Source: CAYTCZ01 sp964436315 (GTDB lineage Bacteria; Actinomycetota; Thermoleophilia; Gaiellales; Gaiellaceae). Taken from it: a stretch of DNA of 10,895 nt. The position numbers and the translations under genes are program-made. This document shows, one piece after another, positions 1-7,059 of the stretch (the stretch's first letter is position 1; each line of letters begins with the position of its first letter). The stretch spans positions 1-10,895 of the forward strand of contig CAYTCZ010000127.1 in assembly GCA_964436315.1 (NCBI GenBank). Direction: 5' to 3'. Under the pieces are notes generated by a model. It ran no database searches. It was not told the origin of the DNA and saw nothing but the letters and a program-made list of their open reading frames with translations.

Positions 1-899
1 AGTTTCAGTCGGCGGTCGCTCGCGAGGTTGAGTTGCCAGGTCGCGTCGATGCGGCCGGATGCACTCCGCGACTTGAACTGAAAGATGTTCCAGAACTGGC
101 CGGTGTTCGGATCGGCGGTGAACTGGTAGCTCGCGGGGACGTAGAACCACGCACCGAAGTACAGCTCCCGATGCTCGCGGAGTTCCTTCCAGCGGAAGGC
201 CCGAACGCCCGACGTTGGCGGCGTCCAGATCGTCGCCTTCAGACTCCGGCTCCCCGAATGTGCGACGTCCGAAGAGGCGACGGCTTCGAACTGACCAGAG
301 TTGAAGAGTCCTCCGCCGTAGCTGCCGGTGGGGCCGGTCGACGGGAAGTACCAGTCGTCGAGGCCTTCCTCGTGATCGGCATGCCAGAGAATGCGCGGCT
401 TGGTCGTTGCGTCGGGAGAAGGCTCGGATGCACCCGGAGACGCCGGGCCGGCCGCTTCTCCGGCGGCGGGGCCTGCTCCCGGTTCCTGTGGCTTCGTCGG
501 TTGCGATTTCGGTGGGCGAAGCGACGCCAGTATCGCCGGGTGCGCCTTCGCGAAGCGATGCCAGCGAATCCCGCGCTTCGTCAGATGCCGTTTGAGGGCC
601 TTCTTCGTACGGAAGGTCTTCCCCTCCCAACGGACGTAGCGAACGCCGAGGGCATCGAGAACGCCGGGATGTCGGTGGAGGAAGCGCTTCCAGTGGAGGC
701 CCGACCCCTCAACGTGGGTGCGAAGCTTCTTGACGGACGAGAACTTCCTGCCGTCCCACGAAACGGACCGGCTCTCGGCCGAAGCGGTCGTTCTGCCAGA
801 CGCGCCGAGCACATCTGCCTGCGCTCCAGCGGACGCCGGTAGGGCCACCAGGAAAACGGCAAGAACGGCCAGAGACGGCGGTCGAAAGCGGCTGGGCAT
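1..899 (-). CDS. Secreted polysaccharide-lyase-like protein with two N-terminal repeats (3' end beyond window)
   Basis: The frame is open from an ATG at 899 to the window edge: 299 codons with no stop, so the C terminus is missing. Residues 1-28 (MPSRFRPPSLAVLAVFLVAL then PASAGAQA) look like a cleavable signal peptide. Residues 46-84 and 89-127 are two copies of a 39-residue repeat. Residues 128-169 are a Pro/Ala/Gly/Ser-rich linker. From residue 170 a jelly-roll-like domain starts (ILWHADHEEGLDDW, later SGSRSLKATIW, ELYFGAWFYVP and FWNIFQFKS). That pattern resembles the heparin-lyase I-like polysaccharide lyase family (PF14099 type), whose members cleave uronic-acid polysaccharides outside the cell. 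Family assignment is by eye; the substrate is unknown and the catalytic residues probably lie in the missing part. It is divergent from the acyltransferase gene, which suggests a shared regulatory region. Confidence 0.75.
   Translation of the reverse strand, partial: MPSRFRPPSLAVLAVFLVALPASAGAQADVLGASGRTTASAESRSVSWDGRKFSSVKKLRTHVEGSGLHWKRFLHRHPGVLDALGVRYVRWEGKTFRTKKALKRHLTKRGIRWHRFAKAHPAILASLRPPKSQPTKPQEPGAGPAAGEAAGPASPGASEPSPDATTKPRILWHADHEEGLDDWYFPSTGPTGSYGGGLFNSGQFEAVASSDVAHSGSRSLKATIWTPPTSGVRAFRWKELREHRELYFGAWFYVPASYQFTADPNTGQFWNIFQFKSRSASGRIDATWQLNLASDRRLK
519..764 (-). repeat. Two tandem copies of a 39-residue coding repeat
   Basis: Within the secreted lyase-like protein, residues 46-84 (648-764) and 89-127 (519-635) align without gaps with 15 of 39 identities. 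The shared pattern is V-x-W-[DE]-G-[KR]-x-F, then L-x-x-H, then G-x-x-W-x-R-F, then H-P, and finally L-x-x-L. The copies are spaced by 43 residues. I do not recognise the module. Its place between signal peptide and catalytic-type domain suggests a wall- or glycan-binding role, which is inference only. Confidence 0.7.
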
Positions 900-932
900 A
901 CGGCGGCGGGGTAGGCGTTAGGCCTGCCATCT

Positions 933-965
933 GGGATCGGCAACCCCGTTGCGACCGCCGATCCC
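933..965. promoter_or_regulatory. 9-bp perfect inverted repeat in the divergent intergenic region
   Basis: GGGATCGGC (933-941) and GCCGATCCC (957-965) are perfect inverted arms separated by 15 nt. They lie 34 nt upstream of the lyase-like gene start and upstream of the likely acyltransferase start. This is a good position for an operator acting on both divergent genes or for a transcript hairpin. No convincing -35/-10 boxes are visible around it, so the regulatory role is inferred from position and symmetry only. Confidence 0.35.
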
Positions 966-1092
966 TCCCACCAGGGATTCGACCTCCCCGAGCGGTGCGG
1001 TCCAAGGCGGTTCTTTCGTCGTGTTCCGAGCGCCACTACTCTCCGTAGAGGTGGCGCCGCACGAACACACACCGCTCGTCACGTCTTATGAC

Positions 1093-2013
1093 GTGAAGAA
1101 ACTCATCGCCTACGCCGGCGGCTACGCCCTGACCTCAGTCGTCCCACAACAATTCGATTCACGACTGGTCGAGGGGGCGGCACGACTGACGTCGGGACTT
1201 CGCAAGATCGCGGGGAGCGAGGAGGCAGACACGATGCAGCGTCTGCTCGGGCCGAGGTTCGCCGACGCGGACCTCCGCCGAGTCGTTGACGCAAACGTGC
1301 GGATGCGACTCGAAAGTGCCCTCGGCCGCTTCCGCGGTCTCCATCGCGCCGGTTGGGACCCTCTCGTGAAACTCGAGGGAGTTGACGAAATTCGCTCGGC
1401 TCGGGCCGACGGACGTGGCGTGATCCTTTGGCGGATGCGCTTCTGTGACGCAACGGTCGTCAACGCGGCGTTATGGCGGGCGGGGATATGGATTACCCAC
1501 CTGAGCGTCCCCTGGCACGGCGCGAATCGAAGTCGGCTCGGAATCTGTTGCGTGAGCCCGCTTCACGCGAGAGGAGAAAACTGGTACCTCGGCGAGCGAG
1601 TCCTAATCCCTCTGGACGGGAGCCCCGCCTACATGCGGATACTCCGCGACCGGCTCAATGCTGGTGGGACCATCTCGATCTTCGCGGAGGCCCGCGGCCG
1701 ACGGGTGGCGACGACTCGCGTTCTTGGGATGGATATCGCGGTCGCGACAGGCGCACCGTCACTGGCCCGAAGCACCGGCGCGGTCCTGCTTACGACCCAC
1801 GCGGTTCGTGAGGGACCGCAGCGCTATCGCGCGATCATCGACCGTCCGATCGAAGTAGATCCCGAACTGCCCCGCGCTGAGTTCGCGCAGCAGGCGGTCC
1901 ATGAGTTCGGCAGACGGCTCGAGAAGTGCCTGGTCGAGCGGCCCGACTGCTGGACGCGCTGGTATGACGAGTCGACGTACGGCGCCAAGGTAAGAAGCCT
2001 GTCGAAGTCCTAG
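1093..2013 (+). CDS. LpxL/HtrB-like lysophospholipid acyltransferase homologue lacking the catalytic His
   Basis: About 306 residues from the chosen GTG at 1093 (VKKLIAYAGGYALTSVVP), which resembles the N terminus of this family. The frame stays open upstream to a TTG at 949, with further GTGs at 1021 and 1051, but that stretch shows no family similarity and overlaps an inverted repeat. Family features: an acyltransferase core at 1417-1455 (GVILWRMRFCDAT), then GTISIFAEARGRR, GMDIAVATGAPSLARSTGAV and a terminal RPDCWTRWYD, which matches the end of LpxL-type proteins. Family members transfer acyl groups to lipid A precursors or other glycolipids at the inner membrane using an H-x(4)-[DE] motif. 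Here the His position is Arg (1438-1440) and the acidic position is Thr. It is therefore either an inactive or chemically different homologue. The neighbouring lyase and peptidoglycan enzyme fit an envelope role; the substrate is unknown. Confidence 0.7.
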   Translation: MKKLIAYAGGYALTSVVPQQFDSRLVEGAARLTSGLRKIAGSEEADTMQRLLGPRFADADLRRVVDANVRMRLESALGRFRGLHRAGWDPLVKLEGVDEIRSARADGRGVILWRMRFCDATVVNAALWRAGIWITHLSVPWHGANRSRLGICCVSPLHARGENWYLGERVLIPLDGSPAYMRILRDRLNAGGTISIFAEARGRRVATTRVLGMDIAVATGAPSLARSTGAVLLTTHAVREGPQRYRAIIDRPIEVDPELPRAEFAQQAVHEFGRRLEKCLVERPDCWTRWYDESTYGAKVRSLSKS

Positions 2014-2035
2014 CGCGTGCATTCTCTGACGCGCT
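2012..2035 (+). terminator. Short 7-bp hairpin at the end of the acyltransferase gene
   Basis: AGCGCGT (2012-2018) and ACGCGCT (2029-2035) are perfect inverted arms with a 10-nt loop, starting within the TAG stop. No T-tract follows, so it is at best a weak attenuator or 3'-end stabiliser before the next same-strand gene. Confidence 0.25.
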
Positions 2036-2126
2036 CGTCCCAGGCTTCTGGCACGGTAGAGCCATCGCCCAGAGTGCCTCCATCCGTGCCCAGCTCCGCC
2101 GCCCAGATCGCCGGCGGCTGCTCCTG

Positions 2127-3602
2127 TTGCTCCTTGCAGTCGCGGCAATCGGGCTGGCGCTCCTCGTTCTCCTGCTGACTCGAGACGGTGACGCGGAAGC
2201 CACACAGGGTCCTGCGCTCGTTCCGCAGGAGACGCTGCCGGAGTCGGATCCGCTGGTCTTCGACCCGGGCAGGGTCTCCGAGTACGAGAAGGCCGCGACG
2301 TTCGGTCTCTCGAACGTCGTCTATCGGCTCAGCCCGGGCGGCGTCCTTCACACGGCCGAGCGGGTCGCCGAGTTCAGGCCGCTGATCGAGGAGGCGGTCG
2401 AAGGCACCGACTACGACGCCGACCTGATCGAGGCGATGGTGTACCTCGAAAGTGCGGGCCGACCGGACGTTATCGCCGGCGACGATCCGGAGGCCGCTTC
2501 CGGTCTGACGCAGATCGTTGCCGAGACCGGGACGAACCTGCTCGAGATGGCAATCGATCTCGAAGAGAGCAGGCGGCTCACGCGCCAGATTGATCGGGCG
2601 CAGGAGCGTGGTGAGTTCGAGAGAGCCGAGCAACTCAGAGCACAGCGCCGGGAGGTGGATCCCCGCTTCGATCCAGTCCAGGCCCTCGCCGGGACGATCG
2701 CCTACCTCGACATCGCAAGCGACCGGTTCGGCCGTGAAGACCTGGCGGTGGTCTCGTACCACATGGGCATCGGAAATCTCGAGAACGTGCTCCGCCGCTA
2801 TACGGGCAAGCGCTTCGACGATGTCGCCGTTCACCAGCTCGTCGTAGACCAGGATCTCTCGTACGCGCGCGTGTACTTCGACACGTCGCCGCGAGTGAAA
2901 CGACGGGCCTGGAACCTGCTGAACAACCTCGGCGACGATTCCAAGAACTACTACTGGAAGGTCCTGGCCGCCCGGGAGATCATGCGGCTCTACCGAGAGG
3001 ACCCCGCGGAGCTCGCCAGGCTTGCCGAGCTCCACGTGGCGAAGAACTCGGCCGAGGAGGTGCTCCATCCGGAGGCCGAGACCACCGTCTTTGTCGATCC
3101 TGACGAGCTCGAGACCGCCTGGTCAGATCGCCACCTGTACGAACTCCCCGAGCGGAGGCGATATCGAATCGAGACCGCTCCAAGGATGGGAGAGCTCGCC
3201 GCCGAGATAGAGGCCAGACCTGAGCTCTACCGCGGGCTGGGAGCTGAGGCGCTCGCGACCCTCCTGTACATCGCGGACGAGGTGTACCGGCTGAGTGAGG
3301 ACACCGCGCCGATCGTCGTCTCCAGCACCGTGCGCGACCTCGTGTATCAAGAGGCCCTGCGCGCGAGAAACGTCCAAGCGACGCCGAACTACTCGCTCCA
3401 CACGACGGGACACGCGTTCGACATCGAGCGTCGCTACGGCTCCGATGCCCAGGCGGTGGCCTTCCAGCACGTGCTCGAGCGCCTATCGGCGCTCGGACTC
3501 ATCGCCTGGGTTCGAGAGCCCGGCGCAATTCACGTGACGGTCGGGCCCGAGGCAGAACGCCTGGTGCCCTTCTACCTCCAGGAAGTCGTCGAGGAGGAAT
3601 AA
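2127..3602 (+). CDS. Membrane-anchored lytic transglycosylase fused to a VanY-like (LAS) peptidase domain
   Basis: 491 residues from a TTG at 2127. Residues 1-17 are hydrophobic (membrane anchor), and a Ser/Pro/Asp-poor spacer leads into an SLT-type lytic transglycosylase domain at about 85-225. Visible there are the likely catalytic Glu108 in YLESAGRP, ASGLTQI at 124-130 and YHMGIGNLENVL at 211-222. A charged helical insertion (about 145-180) sits inside it. The C-terminal region (about 365-491) carries SLHTTGHAFDI at 423-433 and AIHVT at 467-471, the S-x-H-x(6)-D and H pattern of LAS (M15/VanY-like) zinc peptidases, giving H425, D432 and H469 as likely ligands. The protein would cut both glycan strands and peptide stems of peptidoglycan outside the membrane. 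No ATG or GTG exists in this frame, which is open from 1968; the Arg-rich stretch encoded just before 2127 would suit a cytoplasmic flank, so the true start is uncertain. It follows the acyltransferase by about 113 nt on the same strand. Confidence 0.78.
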   Translation: MLLAVAAIGLALLVLLLTRDGDAEATQGPALVPQETLPESDPLVFDPGRVSEYEKAATFGLSNVVYRLSPGGVLHTAERVAEFRPLIEEAVEGTDYDADLIEAMVYLESAGRPDVIAGDDPEAASGLTQIVAETGTNLLEMAIDLEESRRLTRQIDRAQERGEFERAEQLRAQRREVDPRFDPVQALAGTIAYLDIASDRFGREDLAVVSYHMGIGNLENVLRRYTGKRFDDVAVHQLVVDQDLSYARVYFDTSPRVKRRAWNLLNNLGDDSKNYYWKVLAAREIMRLYREDPAELARLAELHVAKNSAEEVLHPEAETTVFVDPDELETAWSDRHLYELPERRRYRIETAPRMGELAAEIEARPELYRGLGAEALATLLYIADEVYRLSEDTAPIVVSSTVRDLVYQEALRARNVQATPNYSLHTTGHAFDIERRYGSDAQAVAFQHVLERLSALGLIAWVREPGAIHVTVGPEAERLVPFYLQEVVEEE

Positions 3603-3605
3603 GGT

Positions 3606-3710
3606 GGGGTCAGGTCTCCAATGTTGCACGCGAGAGAATGAGTTGGGGTCAGGTCTCCAATGTTGCACGCTCGAGTTCGCGTGCCCGTGCAACATTGGAG
3701 ACCTGACCCC
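3606..3710. repeat. Three copies of a 25-nt interspersed repeat (two direct, one inverted)
   Basis: A 25-nt sequence beginning GGGGTCAGGTCTCC and ending GTTGCACG is present at 3606-3630 and 3645-3669 (period 39) and inverted at 3686-3710, with no mismatches between copies. Nearly the whole 111-nt gap between two convergent genes is made of it. The layout is that of REP/BIME-like elements mobilised by REP-associated tyrosine transposases (RAYT/IS200-like). No transposase is present in this window. Confidence 0.8.
3645..3710. terminator. 25-bp hairpin, probable bidirectional terminator
   Basis: The second direct copy (3645-3669) and the inverted copy (3686-3710) form a perfect 25-bp stem with a 16-nt loop, placed between the TAA of the peptidoglycan enzyme and the TGA of sucA, 3 nt from the latter. 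The stem would be very stable in RNA from either strand. Neither side has a clear T-tract, so termination is inferred from position and strength. Confidence 0.45.
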
Positions 3711-3713
3711 GAT

Positions 3714-6596
3714 TCAACCCCAGATGCCGAGGGCTTCGCGCACGATGCGCTCCTGCTCGACCGCGTGCGCGGTCGGGTATCCCTCGGCCGGACTCGCGCG
3801 CCATGGCCGACCGACGTAGCGAAGGTCGACCTCCGCAGGAAGCCCGTCCTCGAAGCGGTGGCGAAGCGCACGCCACACGCCCATGTTCTGCGGCTCCTCC
3901 TGCGCCCAGACGAGTTCCTCGATGTTCGGGTACCGACTGATCAGCTCGTCGTAGGCACCGACAGGGAACGGATACAGCTGCTCGAGCCGCGCGACTGCGA
4001 CGCGCTCAGCAGAAGAATGCGCCTCAGAGCCAACGATGTCGTAGTAGATCTTTCCGCTGCACAAGATGAGGCGCCGGGCCGACCATCGCGCCTCGTCGTC
4101 GAGTGCCGGGTCGTCGATCACTTGCAGGAATGCGCCGGCGCTCAGGTCGTCGGACGTTGAGGAGGCCTGGCGAAGCCGCAGCAGACCCTTCGGCGTCGTG
4201 ACGACGAGCGGCCTCGGTCGTTCCTGCAAGGCCTGGCGACGCAGCAGATGGAAGTACTGCGCTGCGGTCGACGGGTTGGCGATCCGAATGTTCTCCTGGG
4301 CGGCGAGCTGGAGAAACCGCTCCAGTCGCGCACTCGAGTGCTCCGGGCCACTTCCCTCGTATCCGTGCGGCAGCAGGAGTGTCAGCCTCGAACTCTGTTG
4401 CCACTTCGCGAGCCCGGCGACGATGAACTGATCGACGATGACCTGGGCGGCATTGACGAAGTCTCCGAACTGGGCTTCCCAAAGCACGAGCGCGCGGGGC
4501 CGGGCAACGGAGTAGCCGTACTCGAAGCCGAGAGCACCCGTCTCGGAGAGGGGCGAGTTGTAGACCTCGAAGGGTGCCTTTGAGCCTCGCAGATGTTGGA
4601 TCGGCGCGTACTGGTCGCCTGTGTCGGAGTCGTGAAAGACAAGGTGGCGATGGGAGAACGTTCCGCGCTCGGTGTCCTGACCTGTGAGCCGGATCGGAAT
4701 TCCCTCGAGCAGCAGCGAGGCGAAGGCGAGCCCCTCGGCCTGTCCCCAATCGATCCCATGACCTTCCGCGAGAGCCTCTCGGCGTCGCTCCAGCTGCCGC
4801 TCGAGTTTCGTGTTCACCGTGAAACCCGCTGGAACCGCGAGCAGCTCTTCGTTGAGCTCCTTGAGGACCGCAGTGGATACAGCGGTTTCGATCTGGGTGG
4901 TCGACCCAGCGCCGGGACGGGACTCCTTGGGAGTGACGCTTCCCGACGAGATCGCATGTTTCAGACCTTCGTGGGCATCGCGCATTCGCGCCTGCACCGA
5001 ATCGAGCATTGCGTCCGCCTGTTCCGCGGTGATGTCGCCGCGCTCCACGAGCGAGTCCGCATAGAGCGCCCTGACCGTGGGATGCTTGTCGATGATCTCG
5101 TACATCTTCGGTTGTGTGTATGCGGGCTCGTCGCCCTCGTTGTGACCGAAGCGGCGATAGCCGACGAGATCGACGACAACGTCTTTCGCGAAACGATCGC
5201 GGTAGGCCATGGCCAGTCGGATGGCCGAGATCGCCGCTGCTGGATCGTCCGCATTCACGTGGATGATCGGAACGTCGAATCCCTTGGCGAGATCGCTGGA
5301 ATAGCGGGTCGATCGGCCCTCGTCCGGATCGGTGGTGAAGCCAATTTGGTTGTTGGCGATGATGTGAAGTGTCCCGCCGGTCGAGTAGCCATCGAGGCCC
5401 GAGAGATTCAGTGTCTCGGCGACGACGCCCTGCCCTGGGAATGCAGCATCTCCGTGGATCAGGATGGCCAGCGCGGACTTCGGGTCGTGGGTTCCCTCCG
5501 GCGTAAGATGCTCCGTCTGGACCGCACGAGTTGAGCCCTCGACGACGGGGTCGACAAACTCGAGATGGCTCGGGTTGGAGGCGAGGACGACCTTGAGCTG
5601 ACCGCTCGTTGTGTCGTGAAAACCCGTCGATCCATGGTGGTACTTGACGTCGCCCGTACCACCTTCGGAGTCCGAGCCGATCGCCTCGACAACGCGCTCA
5701 CCTTCAAACTCGCGCAAGATCGCCTCGATGGGAATGCCGACGGTGTGGGCGAGGACATTCAGCCGACCGCGGTGGGCCATCCCGACGTGTACCTCTCGCG
5801 CTCCCGTTGAGGCCGCCAGCTCGAGCGCTTCGTCGAGCATCGGAATCATGACGTCGAGGCCCTCGATCGAGAACTGCTTCTGGCCGAGAAACGCGCGGCG
5901 CAGGAATCGCTCGAATCCCTCGACCTCGGACAGTCGCTCGAGGAGCCTCTTTCGCTCCTTCTTCTTCAATGCTTTCCGGTAGGTCGAGGACTCGATTGCA
6001 CGCCGCAACCACACGCGCTGGACGTGGCTCGAGATGTGCTCGATCTCGTAGGCGATGGTCCCGGTGTAGATCTCCTTCAGGTCAGGCAGCGCATCGGCGA
6101 GGGTCTCGCCCGGGACGTACACCCGAAGCACTCGAGTGGGCACCTGCCGCTGAAGCTCCTCTGTCAGACGCGGCTCGAGACGGTCAGGGTCGAGGGCCGG
6201 ATCGCCGACCGGTTCGCTCCCGAGCGGATCGAGTTGCGCTGCCAGGTGCCCGTGCATTCGGTGGGCCTTTACCAAGGCGGTGCCGGCCGCGACGCCACCG
6301 AGCAGCGTCTCGGATACGGCGGGTTCGGCGGAAGGAGCCTTCGCTTCCGGGGGCGCCGGCGGGGCTGGCACAGCGGCGGCGGCGCCGTTCGCGCCGTTTC
6401 CGAGCAGTCCGGCATCGCGAAGTCGCTCGAGCCCGGGAAGCTGTTCGACGAGAAACTCGGGCGAGGACTCGAAGAGCTCGCGCCACTCTGGAGGAACGGA
6501 CTCCGGGGCGTTGAGGTAGTCGGCGAGGCGCTCCTGAATGAAGCCTTGATTCAGATCAGCCAGCCGCTCGATGTCCACTCGCTTGAGGATAGCCAT
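3714..6596 (-). CDS. sucA: 2-oxoglutarate dehydrogenase E1 component (thiamine diphosphate dependent)
   Basis: 960 residues from the ATG at 6596, close to the family's usual 900-950. It decarboxylates 2-oxoglutarate on thiamine diphosphate and transfers the succinyl group to the lipoyl arm of the E2 component (TCA cycle, cytoplasm). Residues 8-46 are the N-terminal E2-binding segment (LADLNQGFIQERLADYL). Residues 67-97 are an Ala/Pro-rich linker. The ThDP/Mg site is visible as HGDAAFPGQG at 381-390 and NNQIGF at 415-420. EVHVGMAHRGRLNVLAHTVG (268-287), HHGSTGFHDTTSGQ (320-333) and GHNEGDEPAY (484-493) are hallmark stretches. The transketolase pyrimidine-binding domain follows from about 610 (LTGQDTERGTFSHRH), then the C-terminal domain (LEQLYPFP, PQNMGVW). 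The E2 acyltransferase domain of mycobacterial-type Kgd is absent. No sucB or lpd is adjacent, so the partners must lie elsewhere. No strong ribosome binding site is visible. Confidence 0.96.
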   Translation of the reverse strand: MAILKRVDIERLADLNQGFIQERLADYLNAPESVPPEWRELFESSPEFLVEQLPGLERLRDAGLLGNGANGAAAAVPAPPAPPEAKAPSAEPAVSETLLGGVAAGTALVKAHRMHGHLAAQLDPLGSEPVGDPALDPDRLEPRLTEELQRQVPTRVLRVYVPGETLADALPDLKEIYTGTIAYEIEHISSHVQRVWLRRAIESSTYRKALKKKERKRLLERLSEVEGFERFLRRAFLGQKQFSIEGLDVMIPMLDEALELAASTGAREVHVGMAHRGRLNVLAHTVGIPIEAILREFEGERVVEAIGSDSEGGTGDVKYHHGSTGFHDTTSGQLKVVLASNPSHLEFVDPVVEGSTRAVQTEHLTPEGTHDPKSALAILIHGDAAFPGQGVVAETLNLSGLDGYSTGGTLHIIANNQIGFTTDPDEGRSTRYSSDLAKGFDVPIIHVNADDPAAAISAIRLAMAYRDRFAKDVVVDLVGYRRFGHNEGDEPAYTQPKMYEIIDKHPTVRALYADSLVERGDITAEQADAMLDSVQARMRDAHEGLKHAISSGSVTPKESRPGAGSTTQIETAVSTAVLKELNEELLAVPAGFTVNTKLERQLERRREALAEGHGIDWGQAEGLAFASLLLEGIPIRLTGQDTERGTFSHRHLVFHDSDTGDQYAPIQHLRGSKAPFEVYNSPLSETGALGFEYGYSVARPRALVLWEAQFGDFVNAAQVIVDQFIVAGLAKWQQSSRLTLLLPHGYEGSGPEHSSARLERFLQLAAQENIRIANPSTAAQYFHLLRRQALQERPRPLVVTTPKGLLRLRQASSTSDDLSAGAFLQVIDDPALDDEARWSARRLILCSGKIYYDIVGSEAHSSAERVAVARLEQLYPFPVGAYDELISRYPNIEELVWAQEEPQNMGVWRALRHRFEDGLPAEVDLRYVGRPWRASPAEGYPTAHAVEQERIVREALGIWG

Positions 6597-6762
6597 TTCG
6601 AAAAATCGGTCTGTCCCACGCGAGCCGCAAGTCCCCGTTTAGGTATTCAGGTTTGACAACCAGACGACTCGGGGAACGATCCGGGCGGCTCGTGCGAATG
6701 CCCGAGCTCGACGGTCTCGTGTGCCGGGCATCGACGCTGCCCCGCGCGCGATCGGGCTCTCT

Positions 6763-6801
6763 TCAAAGTCGATACACCTTCCCGTGTCAAAGTCGACACA
6801 G
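6763..6801. repeat. Near-direct 15-nt repeat with embedded GTGTC/GACAC palindrome
   Basis: TCAAAGTCGATACAC (6763-6777) and TCAAAGTCGACACAG (6787-6801) match at 13 of 15 positions with a 24-nt period. Overlapping the second copy, GTGTC-AAAGTC-GACAC (6785-6800) is an inverted repeat. It could be a regulator site upstream of sucA (about 170-200 nt from its start) or the remains of a REP-like element. Confidence 0.4.
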
Positions 6802-6887
6802 CGTCCTGCCCCAGAGGACACAGTCTTCACGTGCGCGCACGTTTTCCCCCGATATGCTCGAAGTGGGAGGCGGGCTGAGGGGCCCCA

Positions 6888-7031
6888 ATTTCTCGCGGAT
6901 TTCTCGCGGNNNNNNNNNNNNNNNNNNNNNNNNNNNNNNNNNNNNNNNNNNNNNNNNNNNNNNNNNNNNNNNNNNNNNNNNNNNNNNNNNNNNNNNNNNN
7001 NNNNNNNNNATTTCTCGCGGATTTCTCGCGG
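6888..7031. repeat. 11-bp tandem repeat spanning the assembly gap
   Basis: The unit ATTTCTCGCGG occurs twice directly before the N run (6888-6898, 6899-6909) and twice directly after it (7010-7020, 7021-7031), all four identical. The array evidently continues through the gap with unknown copy number. A period of 11 is not a multiple of three, so it is not expected to be protein-coding. Confidence 0.85.
6910..7009. other. Assembly gap of 100 N
   Basis: Exactly 100 undetermined bases. The round number suggests a placeholder for unknown length. The gap is flanked on both sides by the same tandem repeat, which explains why the assembly failed there. Confidence 0.95.
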
Positions 7032-7059
7032 GTTATTGTGCGCGCAACGTAAGTACGCG

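Larger units (their letters stand above)
6597..7059. other. 463-nt non-coding region between sucA start and aminotransferase stop
   Basis: It must hold the sucA promoter and the 3' end of the aminotransferase operon. The AT-richer patch at about 6637-6660 is the likeliest sucA promoter area on the minus strand: it contains TTGTCA (6654-6659), but no -10 box at acceptable spacing. The rest holds short repeats (6763-6801), a perfect 10-bp palindrome GTGCGCGCAC (6831-6840), the 11-bp tandem repeat and the N gap. Open frames here either cross the N run or lack family resemblance, and I do not call a gene. Confidence 0.6.

Noticed and set aside
949..1092. N-terminal extension of the acyltransferase to a TTG at 949
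   Set aside because: The extra residues show no family similarity and the TTG lies within a perfect inverted repeat. GTG at 1093 gives a family-like N terminus. GTGs at 1021 and 1051 cannot be excluded.
2010..3068. Long minus-strand open frame opposite the peptidoglycan enzyme
   Set aside because: It is antisense to a gene with recognisable catalytic motifs, and its translation has no domain I recognise. It is typical of GC-rich antisense frames.
4593..5534. Plus-strand open frame opposite sucA
   Set aside because: It overlaps the unmistakable ThDP-binding core of sucA and shows no family resemblance of its own.
6888..7031. CRISPR array
   Set aside because: The units are 11 bp and directly adjacent with no spacers, and no cas genes are present.
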